This document shows, piece after piece, positions 55,111 through 64,000 of a stretch of 64,000 bases of DNA. Where the stretch lies: positions 2,418,001-2,482,000 of the forward strand of contig SDUX01000004.1 in assembly GCA_008729055.1 (NCBI GenBank). The letters run 5' to 3'. A program made the position numbers and the translations under genes. The notes under the pieces were generated by a model that did no database searches, was not told where the DNA came from, and worked only from the letters and a program-made list of their open reading frames with translations. This stretch comes from Pyropia haitanensis (Eukaryota > Rhodophyta > Bangiophyceae > Bangiales > Bangiaceae). The stretch's first letter is position 1. Every line of letters begins with the position of its first letter.

Positions 55111-57028
55111 CAGCCACCCCCCCGGCCGTGACGCGCACGTCGCCGCGGCGGCGGTGCGCCAGAACCCCCCTCTCGTGGGTGCGCCACGACGCGGGGCATT
55201 TTCCAAGCCGCCGCCCCCCCCCCCCCCCACCCCCCGCCTTCCGCCCCTCCCGCCCCCCCCCCCCCCCCTGCTCCTCCGCGGCGTCGTCAGCGCCCCCTCC
55301 CCCCCCACCACCCTCCACCCCCCCCCCCCCTCACCCTCTCCCGATACCTAGCCGGTGCCAGCCGCCCGCCGCGGACGCCGCCCCCCCCCCCCCCCCCCCC
55401 CCCCCACCTCCCTCCCCGGCCGTGCCGCCGCCGCGTGGCTGCACCCGCTGCCGCGACGCGTGGCGGCCGTCCCACACCCCCCCCCCCCCCCCAAACCAAC
55501 CAACCAACCCCCGCGGCCGCGCCACGGGGGTGGCGCTGTCAGCGGCGTCGACCGGCAGCGGCGGCGGCGGCGGCCGGCCCGACCGCTGCCGCCGTCGAGC
55601 ACCGCCGCCTCTCCCCCTCGCCCCGCGCGCGCCGCGGCAGCGGGCAGAGACGCACCGGCCATGCGCGCGCGCACGGCGGCGGCGGCGGCGGCGGCGGTGG
55701 GGGTGGGGGGGTCAGACCCGCCGCGTCGCCGCGGCGGCCGCGGCCGGCGGCGGCGGCTGGAGGCGGCGCCCCCCCCCCACCACCCCCCCCCCCCCTCTCC
55801 ACCCCCCCCGCTCCTGACCGGTGCGCCGTCCATCGTGGCACCGGCACCGCCGGCGGCGGCGGTCCCACCTTCCCCCCCCGCGGCGGCCCCCCCAGCGCGT
55901 TGGCCTCTGCGGGGGCGGCCCCCCCCGGCCGCCGCGGTGGGTACGGTTCGCGTTTGTGCGTCCCGTCACTGCTGTCACCGGCGGCGGCTCCCCCCTCTGC
56001 CTGCCGCCGAGGCCGCCCCGCGGGTGGTGTGGCCGCGCCGCCCGTCCGTTTTGGTCGCTGCGTGTGGTTTTTTTTTTTTTTCTTTCCCCTCCCACCCCGC
56101 GCCCACCGACCCCCCCCCCCCCCCCCCCGCCTCTGCCGCTGCCTACCCTCTCGCCCAGCCGCACCGACCGCGTGGACCCCACCCTCCCAGTGTAGCGGCG
56201 GCGTGGCGGGCGACGCTGGCCACGCGTCCCGCCCACGCCCCGGCGCGGCCGCCCGCCCGCCCGCCCGCCGCACGCGTGACGGGGTGTGGCCGCCGCCGCC
56301 CGCGGTGGGGCCCGGCGGTCGTGGTTGGGGGGGGGGGAAACGCCCCTTGAAGCGGGGGGAGAGGGGGGGGGGCGGGGGGGGAGGGGCGGGGGGGTCACCC
56401 GCGCCGGTAAACGCCGGGGGGGGGGGGGCAGCCGCCGGCGGTGGCCGGGGGGGGGGCGGGGGCGGGGAGGGCAGCGCAGCGGCGGCGTGACCCCCACCGC
56501 CGGCCGTCGAGCCGCGCGCCGCCGCCAGTGCCGGCCGCGCCATTGGGTGCCGCCGCCCGCTGTCGTTGCCACCGCCCGGGGGCGGCCGTGGCGGACGGCG
56601 CGGGGTGGGCGGGGGGGGGGGGGGGGGGGGAGGAGACCGACCCGCGGTGGTGGGGCACCCGCCACGGCGGCCGCCCCCCGCCGGCTCGCGCCGCACACCC
56701 GCCGGCCGACCGCGGCGGCGCCGCCGCGGCTGCCGCGGCGCCGGCCGGCCGCCGGCGCGGCCGGCCGCCGGCCGCCGCCGCGGCCGGCGTCCCCCCTCCC
56801 CCGCCCCTCCACCACTGGCGGCAGCCGCGTGTGTGTGCCCGCGCCTCGCCTCGCGCCGCGTTGTGCTGGGGGGGGGGGGGCGTCGGTCGCTGCCGCCGCA
56901 CCGCCGCGTTGGCTTTTTTTTTTTTTTTGGCGGGGGGGGGGGGGGGGGGGGGGGAGGCGCCGGCGGCGGCAGCCGGTTGGAGTCTAGAGGCGCCGGGGGG
57001 GAGGGGGAGGGAGGGACGCGCGACGGCA

Positions 57029-57059
<31 letters not shown>

Positions 57060-57735
57060 GGGGGAGGGACCACCACCGCCACCGACGCCACCGCCACCGC
57101 CACTGGCGGGGGTAGATATATCCAGCGCGGCACCCCCCTGCCGCCCTCCCCCCCCCCCTCCCGCCGCGGGCGGCACCGTGTGTGGGGGTGCGCCCGCCGC
57201 TGGGACGCCCCCCCCCCCCCCCCCCGCCTGCCACGCGCCGCCGCCGCCGCGCGTCCTTGCTGTCGGCCACCCCGCCGGCCGCCGCGGGCGGGCGGGGGGG
57301 GGCGGCGGCGGCCCGCCGCGGCGCGGCGTGTGCCGCGCCGCGGCGGCCGCCGACAGCGCCCGCCCGGCCGGCGGCCGCCGCGGCGGCGGCCGCCGCCGCC
57401 GCCTCCGCCCGCGGCGGGCCGGCCGACCCCCCCCGCCGTGGCGGGCGTGGTCGCACCGCGGGGGGGGGGGGGGCCGCCGCCCCGCGCCGCCGCGCGTCTG
57501 CCGCGGCGACTGCCCGGCGTTGGCGGTGCGGGGTGGACGGCGGGCGCCGCGGGGGGCGCCGGGCCGGCCGTGGGCGGCTGCCGCCGCTGCCGCCGCCGCG
57601 GGCGGCTACCACCCCCACCGCCACCCCCACCGCCACCCCCACCCCCACCCCCACCGCCACCGCCGCCGCTGCCGACGCCGACGCGGCGGGGCGGACGTGA
57701 CGCCCCACACTGGCGGCAGCGGCGGGCGGTCACGG
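55111..57735. other. Low-complexity intergenic region with extreme homopolymers
   Basis: No gene is recognised. Contains a 25-C run (55381-55405), T runs near 56068-56081 and 56914-56928, and a 30-G run (57029-57058), along with CCACCC/CACCGC repeats at 57600-57665. Confidence 0.5.
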
Positions 57736-58372
57736 CCGGTCCGGGACACGATCGAGTTCGCGGCATATCGAGTTTGCTGCGCCACGAACTGGTTGCCACA
57801 TCTGATGCGTCTTTTTGGACATCGCATGTGGTCGTGGCGTTGGGGTCGTGGACGAAGAGAAATACATAGCAGTTGGGTCTATGTAATGGGAAAAACTTCG
57901 TATCGACCTGTCGCCAATCTGTTTTGCAACCAATCTGGGGACCATGGTTGCTGCCCCACGCTGGTCTCCACGTTCATGCCAACGCCGTGCTCGCCTCTCC
58001 CGAGGCCGACCCGCTGTGCACGGCGCGGCAAGTGTGCCACCCTGGTGGCCTCGACCCCGCGCGCTTGCGCCGCCGCTGGGTTCAAACTGCCTGAGCGAGA
58101 TCCATCGACAGGAGCAGCTGTTGTGGGGCACGCAGTCCCGAACTTCCCATGAATTTGATGGCGCAAATGCTGCCGCAAGGGGGCTGCCGCGAACTCAGAC
58201 TGCCGCAGGATGCGGCAAGAAGTGGCTTTTGCAAAAGCCACTTCTTGCCGCATCCTGCGGCAGCTTGAGTTCGCGGCACACAACGCAGGACACGTGAAGA
58301 GCAACAGCCAATCTCAGAGCGCCACGAAGTGCCGCGAACTCGCTGCCGCGAACTCAGATGTGTCCCGGACCG
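57736..58372. mobile_element. TIR element with CGGTCCGGGACAC ends and internal hairpin
   Basis: CGGTCCGGGACAC at 57736 is mirrored by GTGTCCCGGACCG ending at 58372; similarity continues inward as ATC-GAGTTCGCGGCA. The 637-bp interior has balanced composition, unlike the flanks, and no transposase frame. Extra copies of GCCGCGAACTC occur at 58187, 58331 and 58345. No target duplication is obvious, so the exact borders are uncertain. Confidence 0.6.
58185..58278. repeat. Perfect 62-nt hairpin extended by GCCGCGAACTCA arms
   Basis: 58201-58231 and 58232-58262 are exact reverse complements (31 nt each, no loop, centre TTTTGCAAAA). Flanking GCCGCGAACTCA and TTGAGTTCGCGGC extend the fold to about 94 nt with few mismatches. 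It could be a nested TIR remnant or a small-RNA precursor. Confidence 0.85.
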
Positions 58373-59858
58373 CCCGTCAGCGGGTAAGGGTGGCGGCAGC
58401 GGCGGCGGCATCGGGCGGCGGCGGCGGCAGCGGCGGCGCCCACCACCGCCGGGGGGGTGGCCGGCTGGCGCCGCCGGCGGCGCGGCCGGGTTGGCGGCCA
58501 GCGTCTGGCGCCTTGCGCGGCGGCGTCACGGACCTGCTGTTCCCCCCTCCCCCCCCCCCCCCCCCCCCCCCCCTCCTCCTCCCCCTGGCGGCGTGCCGCT
58601 CTGCGCGCCCGCGGCGTGCTCCGCGCGCCGCGGCGCGCGCACGCCAGCGGCGGCGCGCCCCCCCCCTCCCGCCGTCCCCGCACACCCCCCACGCCCACAC
58701 GCCGACGCGCACGCCGACGCGCACGCCCCCACCCCCAACCGCCAGCGGCAGCCACCCCCCTCTCGCCGCCGCCGCGGTGCGGCCGTCGCGTGGCGTGAAC
58801 CCCCCCCAACGTCGCGGCGCGTCCCGTCGGCGCGCGCCGCGGGGTGTGCGCCGGCGTCGGCCCTTCCCCTCCCACCCCCCCCCCCCCCCCCCCCCCCCAC
58901 GCGCCCACCCTCACACCGCCCGCGGTGGTGACGGCGTCGTTCCTCCCCACCCCCCCCCCCCCCCCCCCCTACTGACGCTAACCCCCCACCTCCTCCCACC
59001 CCCCCCCCCCTCGACCCACCTCGGCACTCCCGGGCGGTCCTCTCCCCCCCCCGCGCCTCGGCGTCGCACGTGCCGCGCATCCGCGGCGCCCTCCACCACC
59101 ACCACCACCCCCCCCCCCACCGGCGACTCCCCCCCCCCCCCCCCCCCCACCCCCACCCACCACCACCACCGCCGCCGCCACCACCACCACCACCACCACA
59201 AACCGCCCAACCGCAGGCGCGGTTGGCACCCCCCCTCCTACTACCCCCCGCGGCGGCCGTCCTCGGCGCCGCCGCCTGTCGGCCACGCCGCCGCCCACCG
59301 CCGCCGCTGGCAGCGGCGGCCCATCCGCGGCGCGGTCCGCAACGCGCCGCGCGGGCCGCCGCGGCGGCGCCTCTCTCCCTCCCTCCCCACCCCACCCACC
59401 ACCCCCCCCCCCCCCCCGACGCCACACGCCCCGCCGCGGCGGCCGGCGCCCCCACCGCCGCGCGCGCGCGCGCACGCGCACGCGGCGGCGGGCCGCCCCC
59501 CCCGCGGTCGCGCACAGCGCGTCGGCGGCAGCGGCGGCCGCCGCGGTGCTGACCGCCGCCGCGGCGGCAGCTGCGGCGGCGGCGGCGGCGGTGGTGGTGG
59601 CGGCGGCGTCCGACGCGCGGGGCGGCCCGTTTTTTTTTTCCGTGTTTTTTTTTTTTGTCGTTTTTTGGGGGGGGGGGGGGTCGTGTCCGCGCCCGCGCCG
59701 GGCGTCGGCGTCGGGCGTCGGCGTCGGGCGCTGGCGTCGGCGTCGGCGGCGCCGCCCCCGCGCCGCTGCCGCCGCGGTCCGCCGACGCCGCTGCGGCGCT
59801 GTGCGTGCCGGCGCGCTGCTACGGCCATCGCCGTGGGGAGGCGGCGGCGGGGGTAGCC

Positions 59859-59905
<47 letters not shown>

Positions 59906-60016
59906 AGGGGCGGCAGAAGCGACCGGAGCGACCCCCCCACCCCCCCCCCCCCACCCCACCCGTCCCCCACCCCCCTCCCTCCCCCCCCCCCCCCCGCTCC
60001 CCCCCCCCTCCTCCCC
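58373..60016. other. Low-complexity intergenic region
   Basis: GC triplet repeats, C runs, (CAC)n at 59090-59110 and 59158-59200, T runs at 59630-59670, and an alternating CGTCGG repeat at 59700-59745. No gene is supported before the ATG at 60017. Confidence 0.5.
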
Positions 60017-60214
60017 ATGGACCGGCCGCGCAGCGCCAGCCGCGGCGGCGGCGGCGACGGCGGCGGCCGTGGCATCCGCACGTTTGCGCGGTCCCTCTCC
60101 AAGCGCCGCCTCGCGGGGGAGGGCAAGGCCCTGCCGCCCCGCTCCGCGTCGGCCGCGCCGGCGGTGGGCGCCGCCGCCGGCGGTGGTGGTGGTGGTGGTG
60201 GTGGTGGTGGTGGT

Positions 60215-60250
<36 letters not shown>

Positions 60251-61826
60251 CGGCGGCCGGGAGGGGGCGCGCCCTCCCCGCCCCTATCGCCACCATCATC
60301 CCCGCCGCCGCCGCCGCCATCGTCTGCGCCGCCGCCGCCGCCGCTGTCGCCACTCCCGCCGCCGCCGCCGCGGCCGCCGTCCCTGTCCCTGCCCGGCAGC
60401 GGCGGCGGCGGCGGCGGGCCGCCGCCGCCGCCACCGCCGCCGTCGCCGCCGCTGCCGCCGGGCGTTGTCGCGGCGCCCGCCACCCCGTCAGACGGCTCCA
60501 CGTCGCCGCTGCGGGACCGCCCGCAGTCGGCGCCGGTGCGGTCGCCGGGCGGGACGGGCGGCCGGCCGGGGGCGGCCGCGCGGGGCTCCCTCCCGCGTGA
60601 CGCGAGCGCGACGAGCGCGGCGAGCGGCGGCGGTGGCGGCGGTGGGGGGGGGGGGGGGTGGGGGTGGGGGTGGGGGTGGGGGTGCCGGCGGTGGCGGCGC
60701 CGCCAAAAAGGCGGACCGCCGCGGCATTGGCCGCCGCAGCATCAGCAACGTGGTGATGGCACGGATAGCGTCGACGCGGCGCCTGTCGAGCCGGGGGGCG
60801 GCGGGCGCGGACGGCGGCGGCGGCGGCAAGTCGCCATCGGGGGGGGGGGGGTGCCGCGGGTTGCGTCGCAGCCGGGCGGCGGCGCCGCGGGTGCCCACCG
60901 GTCGCTGTCGGGGCGGGCGGCGCGGGCGGCGGTGGCGACGGGGACGCGGGCGACGACGCGGCGGGCGACGGCACCCTGTCGAGCGTGTCGGGCGCCCTCC
61001 GCGGCGGCAGCGACGGCGATGGGGATGGGGGGGGCGGTGGCGGCGGCGGCGAGGCGCACATCCTCCGCACGGCGCTGCCGCGGGCCAACGTGGACCTCAA
61101 GCCGGACGTGGTGTTCCGCAAGGTGTCCCTCGCGCCGTACGGCACCAACTGGGCGTCGGACGTGGTCGTCTTTCTCCACAACGCGGTGCGCCGCGAGTTT
61201 ATGGACCTCTACGCGCTGCTCGACCTGATGCAGCGCAAGCGGCGGACGCTGACGCACGACCTCGTCGACGTCTTTTTCGAGTGGTGGACCGACTTTGAGA
61301 CCTTTTGCGTCGCGACCGTCAATGCCGAGACGGAGGTCATCTTCCCGCCGCTGATGAAGCGGACGCCCCTGACCGCCCCCGTCCTCCGCGACAGCGCGCG
61401 GATGCTCGCGAATGGCAAGTTTGTCGTTGGCCTGCGCAGGGTCACGGACTTTCGGCCCAACTTTACGCCGCACCTGCCCGCGGGGGAGGTCCTCCCGCGG
61501 CTCGTGTCGCTCGTGTCGGAGCTGTCGTTTATCCACGACTACTACGCGGCGCAGGAGGCGGCGCTGCCGCCGGTCATCGCCACCCACTTTCGGAAGCGCA
61601 ACAAGGCGTCGTGGGAGAAGGCGCTCACCGACCACATGCGCTACGCGGACAGCTACGATATGAACCTGGTGCTGCTCACCCGCTGGCTCCGCCCGTCGGC
61701 CGACACCAAGTGGCGGCTGCGGAACCTCAAGCCGGCGGAGCACCTGGCGTTTGGGGGGTGGCGCCGCGAGGCGGAGCGCAACCACCTGCAGATTGTCGAC
61801 TACTTTACCCAGTCGCTGTGTGACGG

Positions 61827-61883
<57 letters not shown>

Positions 61884-61898
61884 CATCGGCGTCGGCGT

Positions 61899-61943
<45 letters not shown>

Positions 61944-62511
61944 GGGGGGGGCGGCTGCGATGGACGCGGACGGCACCGCCGGCGGGGGGCGGCCCGGCTC
62001 GACCGGCCCGACGCTGGGGCCTGTCGGCCTCCTCGGCCGCATCAACGAGGCGCGCAAGCGTCGGTCGGCGGCGAATGGCGGCGCCGGCGCCAACGGCGCG
62101 ACGACGGCGATTGGGGTGGCGATGGCGGTCGCGCCCGAGTGGCGGGACCGCCTCGAAGAGTCCAAGACGTCGACGCTGCAGCTGGACGGGCGGGTCAGCC
62201 CGGACAAGCCGGGCGCGGATGGCAAGGGCGGCGCCGCCGGCGACGGCGCCGACGCGGGCGACGACAAGTCGTCGCCCGCCGGCGGCAAGGCCGACGCCCC
62301 CGCCACCGCCGACGCGGCCGGCAGCCCGGCGTCGGCGGGCTCGCCGTCGTCGGCGGCTGGCGCGGCCGCGGCGGCGGCGGCGGCGGCGCCGGGTGGCGGC
62401 GGCGCGGAGCCGCTCTTGTCGACGCCGTCGCCGCTGCCGGGCGAGCCGGGCTGGGCGACCGGCGGCCGGCTGCGGATCCCCGACATCTTTGGCACGTCCA
62501 CCCTCGCCTGA
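60017..62511 (+). CDS. Hemerythrin-like helical-bundle protein with low-complexity N terminus
   Basis: A plausible start is the ATG at 60017 (MDRPRSASRGG), with a Ser/Arg-rich N terminus, (GGT)n-encoded poly-Gly at 60183-60225 and Pro-rich segments. Frames shift at G runs near 60645-60690 and 60840-60852. From 60985 the frame is continuous to the stop at 62511. The folded region (61075-61800) reads as a four-helix bundle: FLHNAVRREFMDLYALL, FCVATVNAETEVIFPPL, ELSFIHDYYAAQEAALPPV and YADSYDMNLVLLTRWLR. The spacing and the E-x2-x-FPPL motif match hemerythrin/HHE domains, but the usual second-helix His pair is Val-Asn, so diiron binding is doubtful. The C-terminal third is Ala/Gly/Asp-rich. It may be a soluble regulatory protein. 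Confidence is high that it is a gene, moderate for the family. Confidence 0.6.
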
Positions 62512-63433
62512 GCGCCGCGGCACGCGCGCCGCCGCCGCCGCCGCCGTTACCGCGTCGGCGGCGGTGCGGGGGGGTGGCGGCCAGAGGGGGGGGCGGCGCG
62601 TGCGCAGCTGCGCGGGGGGGGGGGGGGGGGGGAGAGTAGACAAGAGGCGGCGCGTGCGGGTGGGCGCGCGGCCGGCCGCGGGCGGGGGCGAGCTGCCGGC
62701 GGGGCGGGGACCGCCCCGCCGCGCCCCCGCGGTTCTATCTATAGTCTGCTGCTGTCTGGTGTTGTCGTGCGCAGCAGGGGGGGGGGGGGGGTGGGGGTGT
62801 GCGGGGCGCATGGAGGGGGGGGGGGGGGGGGCGCCCGCGCGGGTGGTCCGCGCCCATCCGTCGCCCGCGCTGTTCGCCATTTTCTTTTTTTTTCGTTTTG
62901 TGTGTGTGTTTGTGTGTGTGTGCGCGCGCGTGCGCGCGCGCGCGCGCGCGTGCGGGGTGGCCCACCCCCTGGGGTCGGGTCTGTTTTTCACAGCCGCAGG
63001 GGGCGTGCAGCCGGCGGAAAAAACCGTGCCGGCGGCGTGGCCAGCACCGGGGGCGGCAGCGTCACGGCGGTGCACAGCCTGTGGGCCGCTTGGTGGGACG
63101 GCGCCCCCGTGGCAGCGGGCGTGTCGTGTGGCTCGGTGTTTCCTGAGGGGGCGGCAGGGGGTAGCAGGCTGTGGTCCCCGTGCTGCCTGCCCGTGGCCCA
63201 GAGATCCAAACCGGCAGTGCCCCCCGCTTGTACTCTGCCATGCCAGGCCCACAGGCCGTCGGCCAAGCCCGCCGCCGTGGCCCACGCGTCGCGAACAAAC
63301 CCGCACGAGTTCCCGTCACGGGGGTAAGCCTGGCTGCTCCCACGCATGCTCGCCCCACGCACCCTCGCCGCCCCCCCCCGCGCGCCATCCACCCACCCCC
63401 CCACCCCCCCCCCCCCCCCTGCTCTGTTACCCG
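62512..63433. other. Convergent intergenic region
   Basis: Between the stop codons of the hemerythrin-like gene (+) and the reductase (-). Contains G/C runs and an alternating purine-pyrimidine tract. No gene is recognised. Confidence 0.5.
62899..62953 (+). repeat. (TG)n-(CG)n alternating purine-pyrimidine tract
   Basis: About 55 nt of TG repeats running into CG repeats with a single TT break. This is the sequence type that most readily adopts Z-DNA. Confidence 0.9.
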
Positions 63434-64000
63434 CTACCAGTCAATCCGCCCCAGCTTCTTGCCCTCCTCCAAAAAGTCCGTGTGCATCGGCGTCGGGTCC
63501 GGGAAGCCCTTCTCCCTCGCCAGCATCGAATACTTGTAAAAGTAACCGTTGCGGAACTCAAACTCTTTGAGCGACGTCGGGAAGTCTTTGACCGACAGCG
63601 CGTACTCCCGCTGGCGCTCCTCCAGCCGCGGCAGCATGCCGACGGTGAGGGTGAAGCGCACCATCGTGCCCAGCTCGGTCACCATCGCGTCCACGTCGGT
63701 GGCGTAGCGGGTGGCCACCTCCCCCATCGAGACGCCCCCATAAATGGCGCCCACCAGGTTGTACGCGCTGATCCAGATGAGCTTCTCCAGCGTGGACCGC
63801 TGGAAGTCCCGCTCGTGGAGGATGCGGCAAGACATGTTGGCTTCCGCCAGCCGGCCCTGGAGCGAGCCCGCCCACTTGCCGTGCGCAGCGGTGAGGCCGT
63901 CGGGGTGGGAGGCGGTGATGCCGTCAATGGGGGGCTTGCCCAGCTTGGGCACCGCTAGGTACAGGTTGGCGCGCGTGTTGTCCACCAGCGAGTACTTGCG
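63434..64000 (-). CDS. Ketopantoate-reductase-family protein, C-terminal part (cut by window end)
   Basis: The minus-strand frame is open past 64000 and stops at TAG (63434-63436), so only the last about 188 residues are present. The segment EKLIWISAYNLVGAIYGGVSMGEV, then FPTSLKEFEFRNGYFY and DPTPMHTDFLEEGKKLG, matches the C-terminal helical domain of plant and algal proteins of the ApbA/PanE (2-dehydropantoate 2-reductase-like) superfamily. In bacteria PanE reduces ketopantoate with NADPH in pantothenate synthesis. Plant relatives have this domain without a proven role. The Rossmann half lies outside the window. Confidence 0.75.
   Translation of the reverse strand, partial: RKYSLVDNTRANLYLAVPKLGKPPIDGITASHPDGLTAAHGKWAGSLQGRLAEANMSCRILHERDFQRSTLEKLIWISAYNLVGAIYGGVSMGEVATRYATDVDAMVTELGTMVRFTLTVGMLPRLEERQREYALSVKDFPTSLKEFEFRNGYFYKYSMLAREKGFPDPTPMHTDFLEEGKKLGRIDW

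Noticed and set aside
1..64000. tRNA, rRNA, riboswitch and CRISPR features
   Set aside because: No T-loop motif, conserved rRNA core or regularly spaced direct repeat with unique spacers was found on reading; a tRNAscan/Infernal run would settle it.

Overview
The window reads as nuclear DNA of a very GC-rich eukaryotic alga, most likely a bangialean red alga (Porphyra/Pyropia group). The evidence is a plant-type NADPH oxidase whose NADPH-binding half carries an inserted block of four extra membrane helices, as described for red-algal respiratory burst oxidases; a spliced nuclear gene for magnesium chelatase subunit H with GT-AG introns; proteins with transit-peptide-like N termini; and huge alanine/glycine/proline low-complexity stretches with poly-C/poly-G runs up to 30 nt. 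No prokaryotic gene organisation, tRNA, rRNA or CRISPR array was seen.

Layout. 0.5-3.4 kb: NADPH oxidase (+). 3.9-14.2 kb: two tandem copies (-) of a C2H2 zinc-finger gene, each followed upstream by a decayed relic; copy B is one base short in a C run. 14.4-15.3 kb: glutathione-peroxidase-like protein (+) whose catalytic Cys and Gln are replaced. 15.5-17.6 kb: ankyrin-repeat protein (-). 18.2-19.7 kb: plastid-type alpha/beta hydrolase (-). 20.3-21.3 kb: aldo/keto reductase (-), one base short in a C run. 24.1-28.3 kb: alpha/beta hydrolase fused to TPR repeats (+). 29.8-32.6 kb: RING-finger protein (-). 34.2-39.6 kb: NLR-like protein (+), with a PH-like segment, a helical bundle, an NB-ARC ATPase and 14 near-identical WD40 repeats. 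41.4-48.4 kb: CHLH (-), six coding blocks. 50.3-50.8 kb: MITE with a TGA target duplication. 51.1-55.1 kb: 4-kb inverted repeat. 57.7-58.4 kb: second TIR element with a perfect hairpin. 60.0-62.5 kb: hemerythrin-like protein (+). 63.4 kb to the end: C-terminal part of a ketopantoate-reductase-family protein (-).

The most interesting locus is the NLR-like gene. Its WD40 repeats are regular 54-residue units with almost identical frames but variable residues at the predicted ligand-binding face. That is the architecture and evolutionary signature of fungal HET-E/HNWD non-self recognition genes, here in an alga. Several genes (NADPH oxidase, peroxidase-like protein, aldo/keto reductase, CHLH) touch redox or plastid biology, but they are separate transcription units and nothing shows they are co-regulated.

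A caution for every GC-rich gene here: reading frames break repeatedly at long C/G runs. Wherever domain homology fixes the expected frame within a single tract, the break is a one-base loss. This looks like systematic homopolymer under-calling rather than a set of pseudogenes.
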